Assembly (NCBI GenBank): GCA_037138335.1
Contig: JBAXIO010000020.1
Location: 1-64,000 of the forward strand
From: CAIRDP01 sp037138335
GTDB taxonomy: Bacteria > Bacteroidota > Bacteroidia > Bacteroidales > FEN-979
Length of the DNA stretch: 64,000 nt
Direction of reading: 5' to 3'
The stretch's first letter is position 1, and every line of letters begins with the position of its first letter. The translations under genes were made by a program, and so were the position numbers. Positions 26,438 through 34,792 of the stretch are shown here, in pieces. Under the pieces are notes generated by a model. It was not told the DNA's origin. It made no database searches and worked only from the letters and a program-made list of their open reading frames with translations.

Positions 26438-29400
26438 ATGGCCGAAGAAGAAAGCAAGCGCAGAAAAAGAAGACCTTTACGAATACTGATCCGCATTGTT
26501 TCCGGCATAATCCTCCTGCTCGCACTGATGGTGATCAGTGTTTACATAATATTCAATTTCTTCGGGAATAAAATCCTGCGTGAGATGTTGCAGCGTAAGA
26601 TGTATGCAACCAGCCAGGGGCTTTATACCATAAATTTTTCAGACATCAAGGTCAATATATTTACAAGAAATGTATCGGTTCTCGATTTCAGCCTTACTCC
26701 CGACACGGCATTGTATAATAAGCTTAAACTGGAGGGGAAAGCGAAAAAGACCCTGTACAAAATCTCATACAAGGAATTGTTTTTGCACCGTTTGAATTTC
26801 AGGCAAATATATCTCAACAGGACAATACAGTTGCGGGAAATGCTGATCGTCAGGCCTGAAATTGTTCTCATGGGTTTTCCTGATACACTCACTTCTAAAA
26901 AAGGGAGATTTACAAATGTATATGAAGATGTTTATCCTCTTGCTTCAAAGATCTTCAAGGAAATTCATATAGATTCCATTTACGTTGAGAGGGCAAGACT
27001 TAATTCTGACAAGGAGGGCGTCCCCGGAAAGCAATCGATCGGGCAGTATGAATTTTCGGCTGTTCTCCGCGATGTCTCTATTAACCCCTTCAGTTACTAC
27101 AACCATCAACGGGTGTTTTATTCCCGCGATATAGATTTTATAGTACATAATGTCAGGTATAGTCTAACCGACAGTCTGTATTTCCTGCAAGCCGAGGAAA
27201 TAGGCTTTAACCTTATGAAGTCCAGATTGTACGGAAAGAACGTGTCACTGCGTCCGAATTTTAATTCTCGAAGATTAAGCCATGCGAGGCAAGGGACTTT
27301 TTTCCAGATCGACCTGCCCGACTTTTACATTGAGGGGATCAACCTGTATTCTGCTCTTACTGAAAAGAAAGTTCACCTGAATAAAATAGAGCTGGATTTA
27401 GCAAGGCTTAAAATCTTCAACAACACTTCCGAGGAGGCTGTCGCTGCCAGGCTCGATCCGGAACGCCGGCGGAAACGAAAGCCTATCAATAAGGCCGACC
27501 TGTACACAATCATGGCAGGGAAACTGAAATCGGTGAAGATTGACACTTTTTTAATTCACGAGGCATCACTTGAATACTTCAGGGATCTGAATGAAGGGAA
27601 CCCTGAACTCAGGGTGGCAAGAATGGATATCAAAGTGTCGGATTTCAAACTTGATACACTTTCATATAAACAGAAAAGCAGGATTTTCTATGCGAAAGAC
27701 ATTGACCTTAACCTGCATGAAATAATTTTAAGGCTCAGAGACCAGATCCATGTAATGAATGCAGGACATGTTTATATATCCACCCAAAAGAAAATTGTTG
27801 ACATTGAAGACGCAATGCTTTATTCCGACAAGGAAAGGAACCTGCAAAACCAGGAGAACATAAAAAACACGATTACGGTCTTGCTCCCAGATTTGAAATT
27901 TAACAACATCGACCTGCTGAAGGTGTTTCATAAGCAAGACCTGGTTTTCAGCAACCTTGTTGTCGAATCGCCCGATGTTCATTATACAAAATACAAGCCT
28001 GCAGTAAAGAAGGACGCCAGGTTCAGGCATCCCCAGGATTTCTTTGATCAATCAAACGAAGATGTAGTCTATAACCTGCTGAAAAAATATCTCAACTCAA
28101 TCAAAGGTGATTCAATTATCGTTAACCGGGGATTCCTAGGCTTTCATCAGAATACCGGAAATGCCGACCAGAAAATCAGTTCAGGTTCCTTCAACCTGAA
28201 GATGTACGATTTTTTGATTGACTCCACCCACGGGATGAACCAGCAGGGGTATTTTTACAGCAAAGATTTCGACCTGGACCTCAGGTCTTTCAACTATACT
28301 TCCCCCGACAGCCTCAGGCAGGTTAACATAAGCCGCCTGCATATCGCAACACAGGATTCACTGATCGAGTCAGACAGTATTTCTTTCATCCGGACAATGG
28401 AACCGCTGACATCAGAAACCCGCAGGAAATCGAACGTTTCTTTGAAATTCACCCTTGACAACCTGTTCCTCCAGGGATTGAACCATAAAAAGCTTTTCCT
28501 GGAAAAAGTGCTCCAGGCAAACCTCGTGATGCTCGACAATCCGCAGCTTAACCTTAAGGCAGGCGACCCGGAAGTTTTCAAACCAGGTAATGAAGATGAT
28601 AGACTTGCTGTATCCCAGGACCTGGTCAGGTTTTTAAATATAAGCAAACTGGTCATATTAAAAGGAGACCTGGCTTTTGATGGGCTTGAACGCACAAAAT
28701 CAAGTTATTTTAAATTGAAAGACATTGATTTTTCAATTCAGAACCTTGGTTTGAGGTTACCCGGGAGGGGAAAAATGAACGGCTCCATGCGTTTTGATTC
28801 CATCAGCCTGTCGGTCACACCTTTGAAGATGATAATCATGGACAGTGCATACGAAGTGCGATGTAAAAACATAAGCCTGAATTCCTATCCCCTGGATATA
28901 GAAGCAAATGATATAAGCATTGAACCATTGAAGCATCTGAATAAAAACTCCAGGGGAAAAACTTTGGTGAGGGCTAAAATTCCAAAGTTAAGCATCAATG
29001 ATTTTTATTTTGACAAGGCATTGTTTGAAAGGAAATGGATCATCGGAAGCATTGTTGTTACAAAACCCGATTTTGATGTTTCATTTTACAGCAGCAAAGA
29101 TAAGCAGGTGGGAAAAATCCCTCTCGCACTTCCTTATGTGGAAACTACCGGATCGTTTAGTATCGACAGCATCCAGATTAAAAATGCCAGGGCAAGACTT
29201 CATCTTCACGGGGAAGATAAAAGTGTAAAAGATTATACTGTGGATGACCTGCAGGTATCAGTTATGCATTTCCTGTTGGATTCGCTGAACCGGGAAGGGA
29301 TTCCCGGAATTCCATTATTTAATGCAGCCGATATTTCCTTATCGGCAAAAGGGATGAACTTTATTCTCACGGATAGTCTTTATTCAGCAGGATTTACAAA

Positions 29401-30385
29401 AATAAGCCTGAGTACCGGTAAGAAAAAACTGATCCTCGACTCATTGTTACTGATACCCAACTTCAGCAGGGCCGAGTTCTATAAAGTATTGGGCTACCAA
29501 ACGGATATTTTCTCTCTTTCGATCCCGAAAATAGAAGCGCTCAACCTGGATTTTGCGAAATTCATCTCACAGAAATCTATTTATATAAGGTCACTGGTGT
29601 TTTCAAGTCCGCATTCCGAAATTTACCGTGATAAAAGAGTAGCGGGCCGCAAACTTGATAAAAAATATTTATTTCAGACCCTGATCAGAAAAATTCCCTT
29701 AACCCTCACGGTAGATACGGTAAAATTCAACAATGGATATGCAAGGTATGAGGAACAGACCGGGAATGAACCAGGTCATGTTTTTTTCAGCAGGATGAAC
29801 GTCGTTGTCACAAATCTTACAAACGACACTGCTGTTCTGAAAAAAAACAGGATCATGGTTATAAACGGCAATTCCCGCCTTATGGACAAAGGTCATGTAC
29901 AGGGCCATTTCCGTTTTGACCTGGTCAACCCGAGAGATTCAATGTGGTGGTTTGCCACAATTGATTCGGTTGACCTGAAGGAGATCAATCCCATGTTATC
30001 AAGACTCGTGCCTGCGAAGATCTCACATGGATTCTTAAACAGGGCAAATATATCCCTTGTATCTGCTAATGATGCTACTGCAGTGGGTAACATCGAGTTG
30101 AATTACCGTAACTTGTATATCGAGCTGAATTTGTTTGCCAAGGGATCATTTATAAAACTGAAGAATGAATTATTAACCGATGCCGCCAACGCTTTTTTGC
30201 CCGACGACAACCCTGATCAGAATGGAAAAGTAAGGAAAGGAATTATTTATTTTAAAAGGGATACTACAAAAGCCTTCTTTAATTACATATGGAAAAGCAC
30301 TCTGAGCGGCCTGAAGTCTTCAGTCGGGTTTAATACTGAGGAACAAAAGGAAATAAAAAAGAAACTGACAAGAAAGGCCAGATAA
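26438..30385 (+). CDS. Large AsmA/TamB-like membrane-anchored protein
   Basis: 1315 aa. Basic cytoplasmic start (ESKRRKRRPLR), one transmembrane helix at about 17-43, then a very long beta-rich periplasmic part with recurring patterns of the type 'D-x-D-x-x-I-x-N' and 'x-L-D-S-L'. This layout fits the AsmA/TamB/YhdP-like bridge proteins that move lipid between membranes, but I see no diagnostic motif, so this is a fold-level guess. The C-terminus has a short helical end (GLKSSVGFNTEEQKEIKKKL), reminiscent of AsmA-like C-termini. It starts divergently from leuS and is followed after 54 bp by ftsX. Confidence 0.7.
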   Translation: MAEEESKRRKRRPLRILIRIVSGIILLLALMVISVYIIFNFFGNKILREMLQRKMYATSQGLYTINFSDIKVNIFTRNVSVLDFSLTPDTALYNKLKLEGKAKKTLYKISYKELFLHRLNFRQIYLNRTIQLREMLIVRPEIVLMGFPDTLTSKKGRFTNVYEDVYPLASKIFKEIHIDSIYVERARLNSDKEGVPGKQSIGQYEFSAVLRDVSINPFSYYNHQRVFYSRDIDFIVHNVRYSLTDSLYFLQAEEIGFNLMKSRLYGKNVSLRPNFNSRRLSHARQGTFFQIDLPDFYIEGINLYSALTEKKVHLNKIELDLARLKIFNNTSEEAVAARLDPERRRKRKPINKADLYTIMAGKLKSVKIDTFLIHEASLEYFRDLNEGNPELRVARMDIKVSDFKLDTLSYKQKSRIFYAKDIDLNLHEIILRLRDQIHVMNAGHVYISTQKKIVDIEDAMLYSDKERNLQNQENIKNTITVLLPDLKFNNIDLLKVFHKQDLVFSNLVVESPDVHYTKYKPAVKKDARFRHPQDFFDQSNEDVVYNLLKKYLNSIKGDSIIVNRGFLGFHQNTGNADQKISSGSFNLKMYDFLIDSTHGMNQQGYFYSKDFDLDLRSFNYTSPDSLRQVNISRLHIATQDSLIESDSISFIRTMEPLTSETRRKSNVSLKFTLDNLFLQGLNHKKLFLEKVLQANLVMLDNPQLNLKAGDPEVFKPGNEDDRLAVSQDLVRFLNISKLVILKGDLAFDGLERTKSSYFKLKDIDFSIQNLGLRLPGRGKMNGSMRFDSISLSVTPLKMIIMDSAYEVRCKNISLNSYPLDIEANDISIEPLKHLNKNSRGKTLVRAKIPKLSINDFYFDKALFERKWIIGSIVVTKPDFDVSFYSSKDKQVGKIPLALPYVETTGSFSIDSIQIKNARARLHLHGEDKSVKDYTVDDLQVSVMHFLLDSLNREGIPGIPLFNAADISLSAKGMNFILTDSLYSAGFTKISLSTGKKKLILDSLLLIPNFSRAEFYKVLGYQTDIFSLSIPKIEALNLDFAKFISQKSIYIRSLVFSSPHSEIYRDKRVAGRKLDKKYLFQTLIRKIPLTLTVDTVKFNNGYARYEEQTGNEPGHVFFSRMNVVVTNLTNDTAVLKKNRIMVINGNSRLMDKGHVQGHFRFDLVNPRDSMWWFATIDSVDLKEINPMLSRLVPAKISHGFLNRANISLVSANDATAVGNIELNYRNLYIELNLFAKGSFIKLKNELLTDAANAFLPDDNPDQNGKVRKGIIYFKRDTTKAFFNYIWKSTLSGLKSSVGFNTEEQKEIKKKLTRKAR

Positions 30386-30439
30386 ATTTTCTGTAAATTC
30401 GCAAAGCTTTTAGAAAGTGCGATTTAAGCAAGATATCAT

Positions 30440-31324
30440 ATGGCTTTGCTCCCCCAGGAAGAACGGTATTTTCAGAGAAGGATAGCCACTTCCTATGTAA
30501 CGACCATGATCAGCACGACCCTTGTCCTTTTTCTGCTGGGGCTCATCGGGCTTATTTTTCTTCATGCTAGCATATTATCAGATTATGTCAAGGAAAACAT
30601 AGGTTTTTCTATCATGATCAGGGAAGGGGTGAGGGAAGCCGGGATCCTTGAACTAAAAAAAAGGCTTGATCTGGAGCCCTATGTAAAGTCCTCTGAATAC
30701 ATTCCGAAGGAAAGGGCTGCCGATCAGTTGCAGGAGGATCTTGGGGAAGACTTTATAGGTTTCCTGGGATACAACCCTCTGCTGCATAGCATCGACCTGA
30801 GGCTTAAAGCATCTTATACCAATGCCGACAGCATCAACCGGATAGAAAAAAAACTGCTTGCCAGGCCCGAGGTGAAAGAAGTTTTTTACCAGAAATCCCT
30901 CATCGACATGATCAATAAGAACCTGAATAAAGTCAGCCTTGTGCTGCTGGGTTTCTCGGCAATCATGTTTTTCATTGCCATCGTACTGATCAATAATACG
31001 ATCCGGCTAGCAATATATTCCAAGCGTTTCCTTATCCGCAGCATGCAACTCGTTGGGGCCACCGAAAGCTTCATCCGCAGGCCGTTTCTTGAAAAGGCTG
31101 TTGCCAACGGAATTCTAAGTTCCCTGCTTGCAATAGGAATGCTCGTATTGACACTTTATTTCAGCATTGAACAGTTGCCGGAATTGCTTGCATTACAGGA
31201 TCCGGTCAGGCTGGTTGTACTGGTTATATTCATCATCGCTCTGGGAATAGGCATCTCCTGGAGTTCCACTTATATGTCGGTCAGGAAGTACCTCCGCATC
31301 AAAACCGACCTGCTCTATACCTGA
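30440..31324 (+). CDS. ftsX: Cell-division ABC transporter permease-like protein FtsX
   Basis: 294 aa. FtsX partners with the ATPase FtsE at the division septum to activate peptidoglycan hydrolases. Seen: a first transmembrane helix about 25-48, a periplasmic domain about 50-165, then three helices in the C-terminal FtsX permease domain (VLLGFSAIMFFIAIVLINNT; FIRRPFLEKAVANGILSSLL; VVLVIFIIALGIGISWSSTY). The typical length is about 300. ftsE is not next to it, which is usual in Bacteroidota. DUF3098, uppP, truB and tadA follow in the same direction. Confidence 0.93.
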   Translation: MALLPQEERYFQRRIATSYVTTMISTTLVLFLLGLIGLIFLHASILSDYVKENIGFSIMIREGVREAGILELKKRLDLEPYVKSSEYIPKERAADQLQEDLGEDFIGFLGYNPLLHSIDLRLKASYTNADSINRIEKKLLARPEVKEVFYQKSLIDMINKNLNKVSLVLLGFSAIMFFIAIVLINNTIRLAIYSKRFLIRSMQLVGATESFIRRPFLEKAVANGILSSLLAIGMLVLTLYFSIEQLPELLALQDPVRLVVLVIFIIALGIGISWSSTYMSVRKYLRIKTDLLYT

Positions 31325-31340
31325 TTGTCAGAAAATTTCA

Positions 31341-31348
31341 TAATTTTG
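31341..31348 (+). promoter_or_regulatory. -7 box TAATTTTG before the DUF3098-uppP-truB-tadA run
   Basis: Matches TAnnTTTG, 20 bp before the ATG at 31368 and just after the ftsX stop. A TTG lies 13 bp upstream, closer than the ideal -33 spacing. Confidence 0.4.
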
Positions 31349-31367
31349 TGGGCCTAAATTGAATTTC

Positions 31368-31661
31368 ATGGACAAGAATAAAAAGCCAGTTGCTTCAAAA
31401 AAGCCGGCAGAAGCAGCAAAACCTGCACCTGCAGCTAAGCTTGGCGAGTTTGCTTTCGGAAAAGAAAATTACCGCCTGATGCTGATCGGCCTGTTTTTTA
31501 TCGCATTAGGATTTCTGTTGATGATTGGGGGCGGATCCGATGACCCCAAGGTCTTCAATTATGATCTTTTTAGTTTCCGCCGCATTACCCTTGCGCCTAT
31601 CCTTATCCTTGCCGGTTATGTGATAGAGATCTTTGCTATCATGAAAAAACCCAAAGATTAA
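31368..31661 (+). CDS. DUF3098 membrane protein
   Basis: 97 aa from the ATG at 31368; the frame extends three codons up to a TTG, which I do not favour. A Lys/Ala/Pro-rich N-terminal tail precedes FAFGKENYRLMLIGL and two transmembrane helices (about 38-54 and 72-90). This is the DUF3098 family, which in Bacteroidota is commonly found between ftsX and uppP, as here. The function is unknown; the context suggests an envelope or division role. Its TAA overlaps the uppP ATG (TAATG), implying translational coupling. Confidence 0.88.
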   Translation: MDKNKKPVASKKPAEAAKPAPAAKLGEFAFGKENYRLMLIGLFFIALGFLLMIGGGSDDPKVFNYDLFSFRRITLAPILILAGYVIEIFAIMKKPKD

Positions 31662-32464
31662 TGACGGTTTTACAGGCCATTATCATGGCAATAGTGGAAG
31701 GGCTTACCGAGTTTCTTCCCATTTCCAGTACAGGCCATATGGCGCTTACAAGTGCAATCCTGAACATCACTGATAAAGAATTTTCCAATCTTTTCATCGA
31801 AACCGTACAGTTCGGGGCGATCATTTCGGTTCTGGTGCTTTATTGGCGCAAATTTTTAAATTTCAAGAGTTTCGATTTTTACCTTAAACTGTTAGTAGCT
31901 TTCATCCCGGCGGCGATCGTTGGTGTTTTACTGAAGAAAAGAATCGAAGAGCTGATCCAAAGCCCGTTATTTATTACGATTATCATGTTCCTTGGCGGGT
32001 TTATCCTTCTTTTTATCGACAAATGGTTTAAAAATCCGACCATAGAAAAAGAAGAAGATATTACCTATAAAAATTCGCTGATCATTGGCATTTTCCAGCT
32101 TCTCGCAGTAGTGTTCCCGGGGTTCAGCCGTTCTGCTGCGACCATCATGGGCGGCATGCAGCAGAAACTTAACAGGACCATGGCCGCTGAGTTCTCTTTT
32201 TTCCTGGCTGTTCCCACCTTGGCCGGAGCTTTTGCAAAAGGGTTATGGGACGCATACAGGCACAACCCGGAATTGTTGAACCATCATAATATAAATTTGA
32301 TAATCCTTGGAAATATCGTAGCGTTCATTGTTGCTGTAATTGCTATTAAAGGGTTTATTTCCTTCCTCATCAAACATGGATTCGTACTCTTTGGGTGGTA
32401 TCGTATAATCGTAGGATTTCTTCTTCTTGTTTTCCTCCTTACCGGTCATAGTTTAAGCCTGTAG
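31661..32464 (+). CDS. uppP: Undecaprenyl-diphosphatase
   Basis: 267 aa polytopic membrane protein (BacA type) that dephosphorylates undecaprenyl pyrophosphate to recycle the peptidoglycan lipid carrier; it can give bacitracin tolerance. The two conserved active-site motifs are present: VEGLTEFLPISSTGHM near the N-terminus and FPGFSRSAATIMGGM around residues 150-165. About eight helices. It overlaps DUF3098 by one base and is followed 2 bp later by truB, so the run reads as one operon. Confidence 0.97.
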   Translation: MTVLQAIIMAIVEGLTEFLPISSTGHMALTSAILNITDKEFSNLFIETVQFGAIISVLVLYWRKFLNFKSFDFYLKLLVAFIPAAIVGVLLKKRIEELIQSPLFITIIMFLGGFILLFIDKWFKNPTIEKEEDITYKNSLIIGIFQLLAVVFPGFSRSAATIMGGMQQKLNRTMAAEFSFFLAVPTLAGAFAKGLWDAYRHNPELLNHHNINLIILGNIVAFIVAVIAIKGFISFLIKHGFVLFGWYRIIVGFLLLVFLLTGHSLSL

Positions 32465-32466
32465 TT

Positions 32467-33174
32467 ATGGGCCTTCAGTTTGAACAGGGAGAGGTTCTCC
32501 TGATCAATAAGCCCTACAGATGGACTTCATTTGATGTTGTGGCAAAACTCCGTTCCCTTATCCGTTCACATCAGCAGATAAAGAAGATTAAAATCGGGCA
32601 TGCAGGCACTTTGGATCCCCTGGCTACAGGCCTTCTTATCATATGTACAGGGAAGTTCACGAAACGGATTGATGAGTTCCAGGGTCTTGAAAAAGAATAT
32701 ACAGGTGTATTCCGAATTGGGGCGACCACTCCTTCTTTCGATCTGGAGAAGGAGATCGACAAGGAGCTGCCCTTTGAACATATAACGGTTGAGCAGATCA
32801 TGGAGGCCGTCGCAAAACTGAGCGGAACATACGAGCAGGCGCCCCCTGTTTTCTCCGCCAGGAAAATTGCAGGGCGAAGGGCTTATAATTATGCCCGTAA
32901 CGACCAGGAAGTTGAAATCACGCCCAGGCTTGTCAATGTAAGTGGTTTTGAGATTACCCGGGTAAATTTGCCTTATCTTTGCTTCAGGATTAGCTGCAGC
33001 AAAGGAACATACATACGTTCCATTGCCAGGGACCTGGGCGTTCTGCTAGGCTGCGGCGCGCATCTTACGGAGCTTTGCCGTACACGCATAGGGACTTATT
33101 TTCTCAGGGATGCATGGGAAATGGAAAACATAAGCCAATCCTTGTTTGCAAACGATGAATTGACAGGTTCATGA
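32467..33174 (+). CDS. truB: tRNA pseudouridine(55) synthase
   Basis: 235 aa. Makes pseudouridine 55 in the T-loop of tRNAs. The catalytic motif is GHAGTLDPLATGLL with the nucleophile D50. KIAGRRAYNYAR and SCSKGTYIRSIARDLG also fit the family. It is shorter than E. coli TruB (314 aa) because the C-terminal PUA-type domain is reduced, as in other Bacteroidota. The stop overlaps the tadA start (ATGA). Confidence 0.96.
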   Translation: MGLQFEQGEVLLINKPYRWTSFDVVAKLRSLIRSHQQIKKIKIGHAGTLDPLATGLLIICTGKFTKRIDEFQGLEKEYTGVFRIGATTPSFDLEKEIDKELPFEHITVEQIMEAVAKLSGTYEQAPPVFSARKIAGRRAYNYARNDQEVEITPRLVNVSGFEITRVNLPYLCFRISCSKGTYIRSIARDLGVLLGCGAHLTELCRTRIGTYFLRDAWEMENISQSLFANDELTGS

Positions 33175-33632
33175 AAATGGTATCCTATCCTTTGTTTTCC
33201 GATGAGTACTTCATGAATGAAGCGCTAAAAGAAGCCCAGAAAGCGTTTGAAAAAGACGAAGTTCCAGTTGGGGCTGTAATCGTATGCGATAAACGGATAA
33301 TCGCCCGCGCACACAATCTGACCGAAACCCTGAATGATGTCACGGCCCATGCCGAGATGCAGGCATTCACCTCGGCTGCTGATTTCCTCGGAGGCAAGTA
33401 CCTGAATGAATGCAATTTGTATGTAACCCTGGAACCTTGTGTCATGTGTGCAGGGGCTTCTTTCTGGACCCGGATCGGCAAGGTAACCTATGGGGCGAGG
33501 GATGAGAAAAGGGGATTCACCCTGACAGGGCAGCCGCTTTTGCACCCAAAGACGACAATTGCAGGAGGGATATTAGAACCGGAGTGCAAACGATTACTTA
33601 AATCTTTTTTTACCAGGAAGAGGAATAAATAA
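33171..33632 (+). CDS. tadA: tRNA-specific adenosine deaminase-like nucleoside deaminase
   Basis: 153 aa. Deaminates A34 to inosine in tRNA-Arg(ACG) if a true TadA. Zinc/catalytic set: H60-A-E62 (AHAEMQAF) and P-C90-V-M-C93 (LEPCVMCAGA). The overlap with truB (4 bp) supports a tRNA-modification operon. The related guanine deaminase family shares these motifs; length, sequence and context favour TadA. Confidence 0.93.
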   Translation: MKMVSYPLFSDEYFMNEALKEAQKAFEKDEVPVGAVIVCDKRIIARAHNLTETLNDVTAHAEMQAFTSAADFLGGKYLNECNLYVTLEPCVMCAGASFWTRIGKVTYGARDEKRGFTLTGQPLLHPKTTIAGGILEPECKRLLKSFFTRKRNK

Positions 33633-33638
33633 AAGGTA

Positions 33639-34511
33639 ATGAAACAGAAAATAATCAATGTTGATCTAAAAGTGAACCTTGACCCGCTGATCAATTTCAC
33701 ACAGGGTATTTTTCAGAAAAAAGAGATAAAAATCATTACGGAAGAACTCGCAAGGGTCGCGGGATTTTTGTGGGACAGAAGATGGGCCGAGAGGAATGCC
33801 GGCAATATTTCGGTAAACATCACTTCATTGTTTTCGTTAAAGGACCTGGATAAATTTTCAACTTATCCTTTTCTGCCCCTGCCAAGGGAATATGCAGGAC
33901 TTAAACGGCAGCTCCTTCTTATCACCGCAACAGGTTCGAGGATGAGGGATCTTGCCATGGATCCTTTGGAAGAATTATGCCTGGTGTACATCAGTGATTC
34001 GGCTAAGGCATATCATATCATTGCTCCTGAGCGAATAGAGAAAGAACCCATGCCCACCTCGGAACTTCCCACGCATCTTGCTATTCATGAGATGCTGTGC
34101 AGGACCAATGCCCCGGAGAAAGCACTGGTCCATTCCCATGTAACAGAACTTATAGCCCTGACGCATAACCCGAAATTTCTCTCCGCCGAATCGCTGACAG
34201 GGATACTATGGAAAATGCATCCCGAAACGGTCATATTTCAGCCCAGGGGATACGGGTTTGTTCCTTACACCATTCCGGGTACCGAAAAAATTGCGACGCT
34301 GACAGCCCGTTGTTTTGAGAACAACCCTGTAGTGATCTGGGAAAAGCATGGAGCCATGGCTATCGGGAAAACAATTTCGGAAGCCTTTGATGAACTGGAT
34401 CTGGCTGCAAAGGCTGCTGGTATATTCCTCAGTTGTGCCCGTAACGGATCGGAGCCCGACGGACTGACCGATGTGGAAATCAGTGAGATCAGGCAACATT
34501 ACTGTTTGTAA
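33639..34511 (+). CDS. rhaD: Class II aldolase, rhamnulose-1-phosphate aldolase-like
   Basis: 290 aa. The fold binds Zn and cleaves a sugar phosphate to an aldehyde plus DHAP; RhaD splits L-rhamnulose-1-phosphate. Seen: the phosphate-loop region RNAGNISVN, TATGSRMRD, the ELPTHLAIHEML helix, and Zn-ligand motifs HSHVTELIALTH and WEKHGAMAIG, all placed as in RhaD. No rhamnose isomerase, kinase or transporter is nearby, so the substrate is not confirmed by context. It lies 7 bp after tadA and its 3' end overlaps the convergent PID-CTERM gene by 23 bp. Confidence 0.72.
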   Translation: MKQKIINVDLKVNLDPLINFTQGIFQKKEIKIITEELARVAGFLWDRRWAERNAGNISVNITSLFSLKDLDKFSTYPFLPLPREYAGLKRQLLLITATGSRMRDLAMDPLEELCLVYISDSAKAYHIIAPERIEKEPMPTSELPTHLAIHEMLCRTNAPEKALVHSHVTELIALTHNPKFLSAESLTGILWKMHPETVIFQPRGYGFVPYTIPGTEKIATLTARCFENNPVVIWEKHGAMAIGKTISEAFDELDLAAKAAGIFLSCARNGSEPDGLTDVEISEIRQHYCL

Positions 34512-34782
34512 AACCAGGATCCGCATCTCCTTTTTCGTTCGCCACACTGATTTCATTTTTCCTCTTTTTTAACTGCAGGTACTTTTTACCCCCGTATGCT
34601 GCCCCGATCCCCAGAAGGATGCCCAGACCGCCATCTATAGGGGCACCCGCCGGGCCCTGGTTCCCGCCCATTCCATGTTCTGATGGAGGAGGAGGGGGCC
34701 CCGGATCATCACTTAATGCAGTTTTTGCAACTCCCAGCATTAATATGCATCCAACAACAATCAACTTTACCATTATTTTCAT
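34489..34782 (-). CDS. Small PID-CTERM sorting-domain protein
   Basis: 97 aa from ATG 34782 (MKIMVKLIVVGC); a longer open frame upstream overlaps the previous gene and is not credible. N-terminal signal peptide to about residue 23, a Pro/Gly-rich linker with six consecutive prolines, then PIDGGLGILLGIGAAYGGKK followed by a basic cluster (LKKRKNE). This is the PID-CTERM pattern: Pro-Ile-Asp, Gly-rich hydrophobic helix, basic tail. Such C-termini are treated as sorting signals in Bacteroidota. It lies 10 bp after a T9SS-type surface protein, suggesting co-expression. The short mature part has no known domain. Confidence 0.78.
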   Translation of the reverse strand: MKIMVKLIVVGCILMLGVAKTALSDDPGPPPPPSEHGMGGNQGPAGAPIDGGLGILLGIGAAYGGKKYLQLKKRKNEISVANEKGDADPGFTNSNVA

Positions 34783-34792
34783 AATATCCTTG

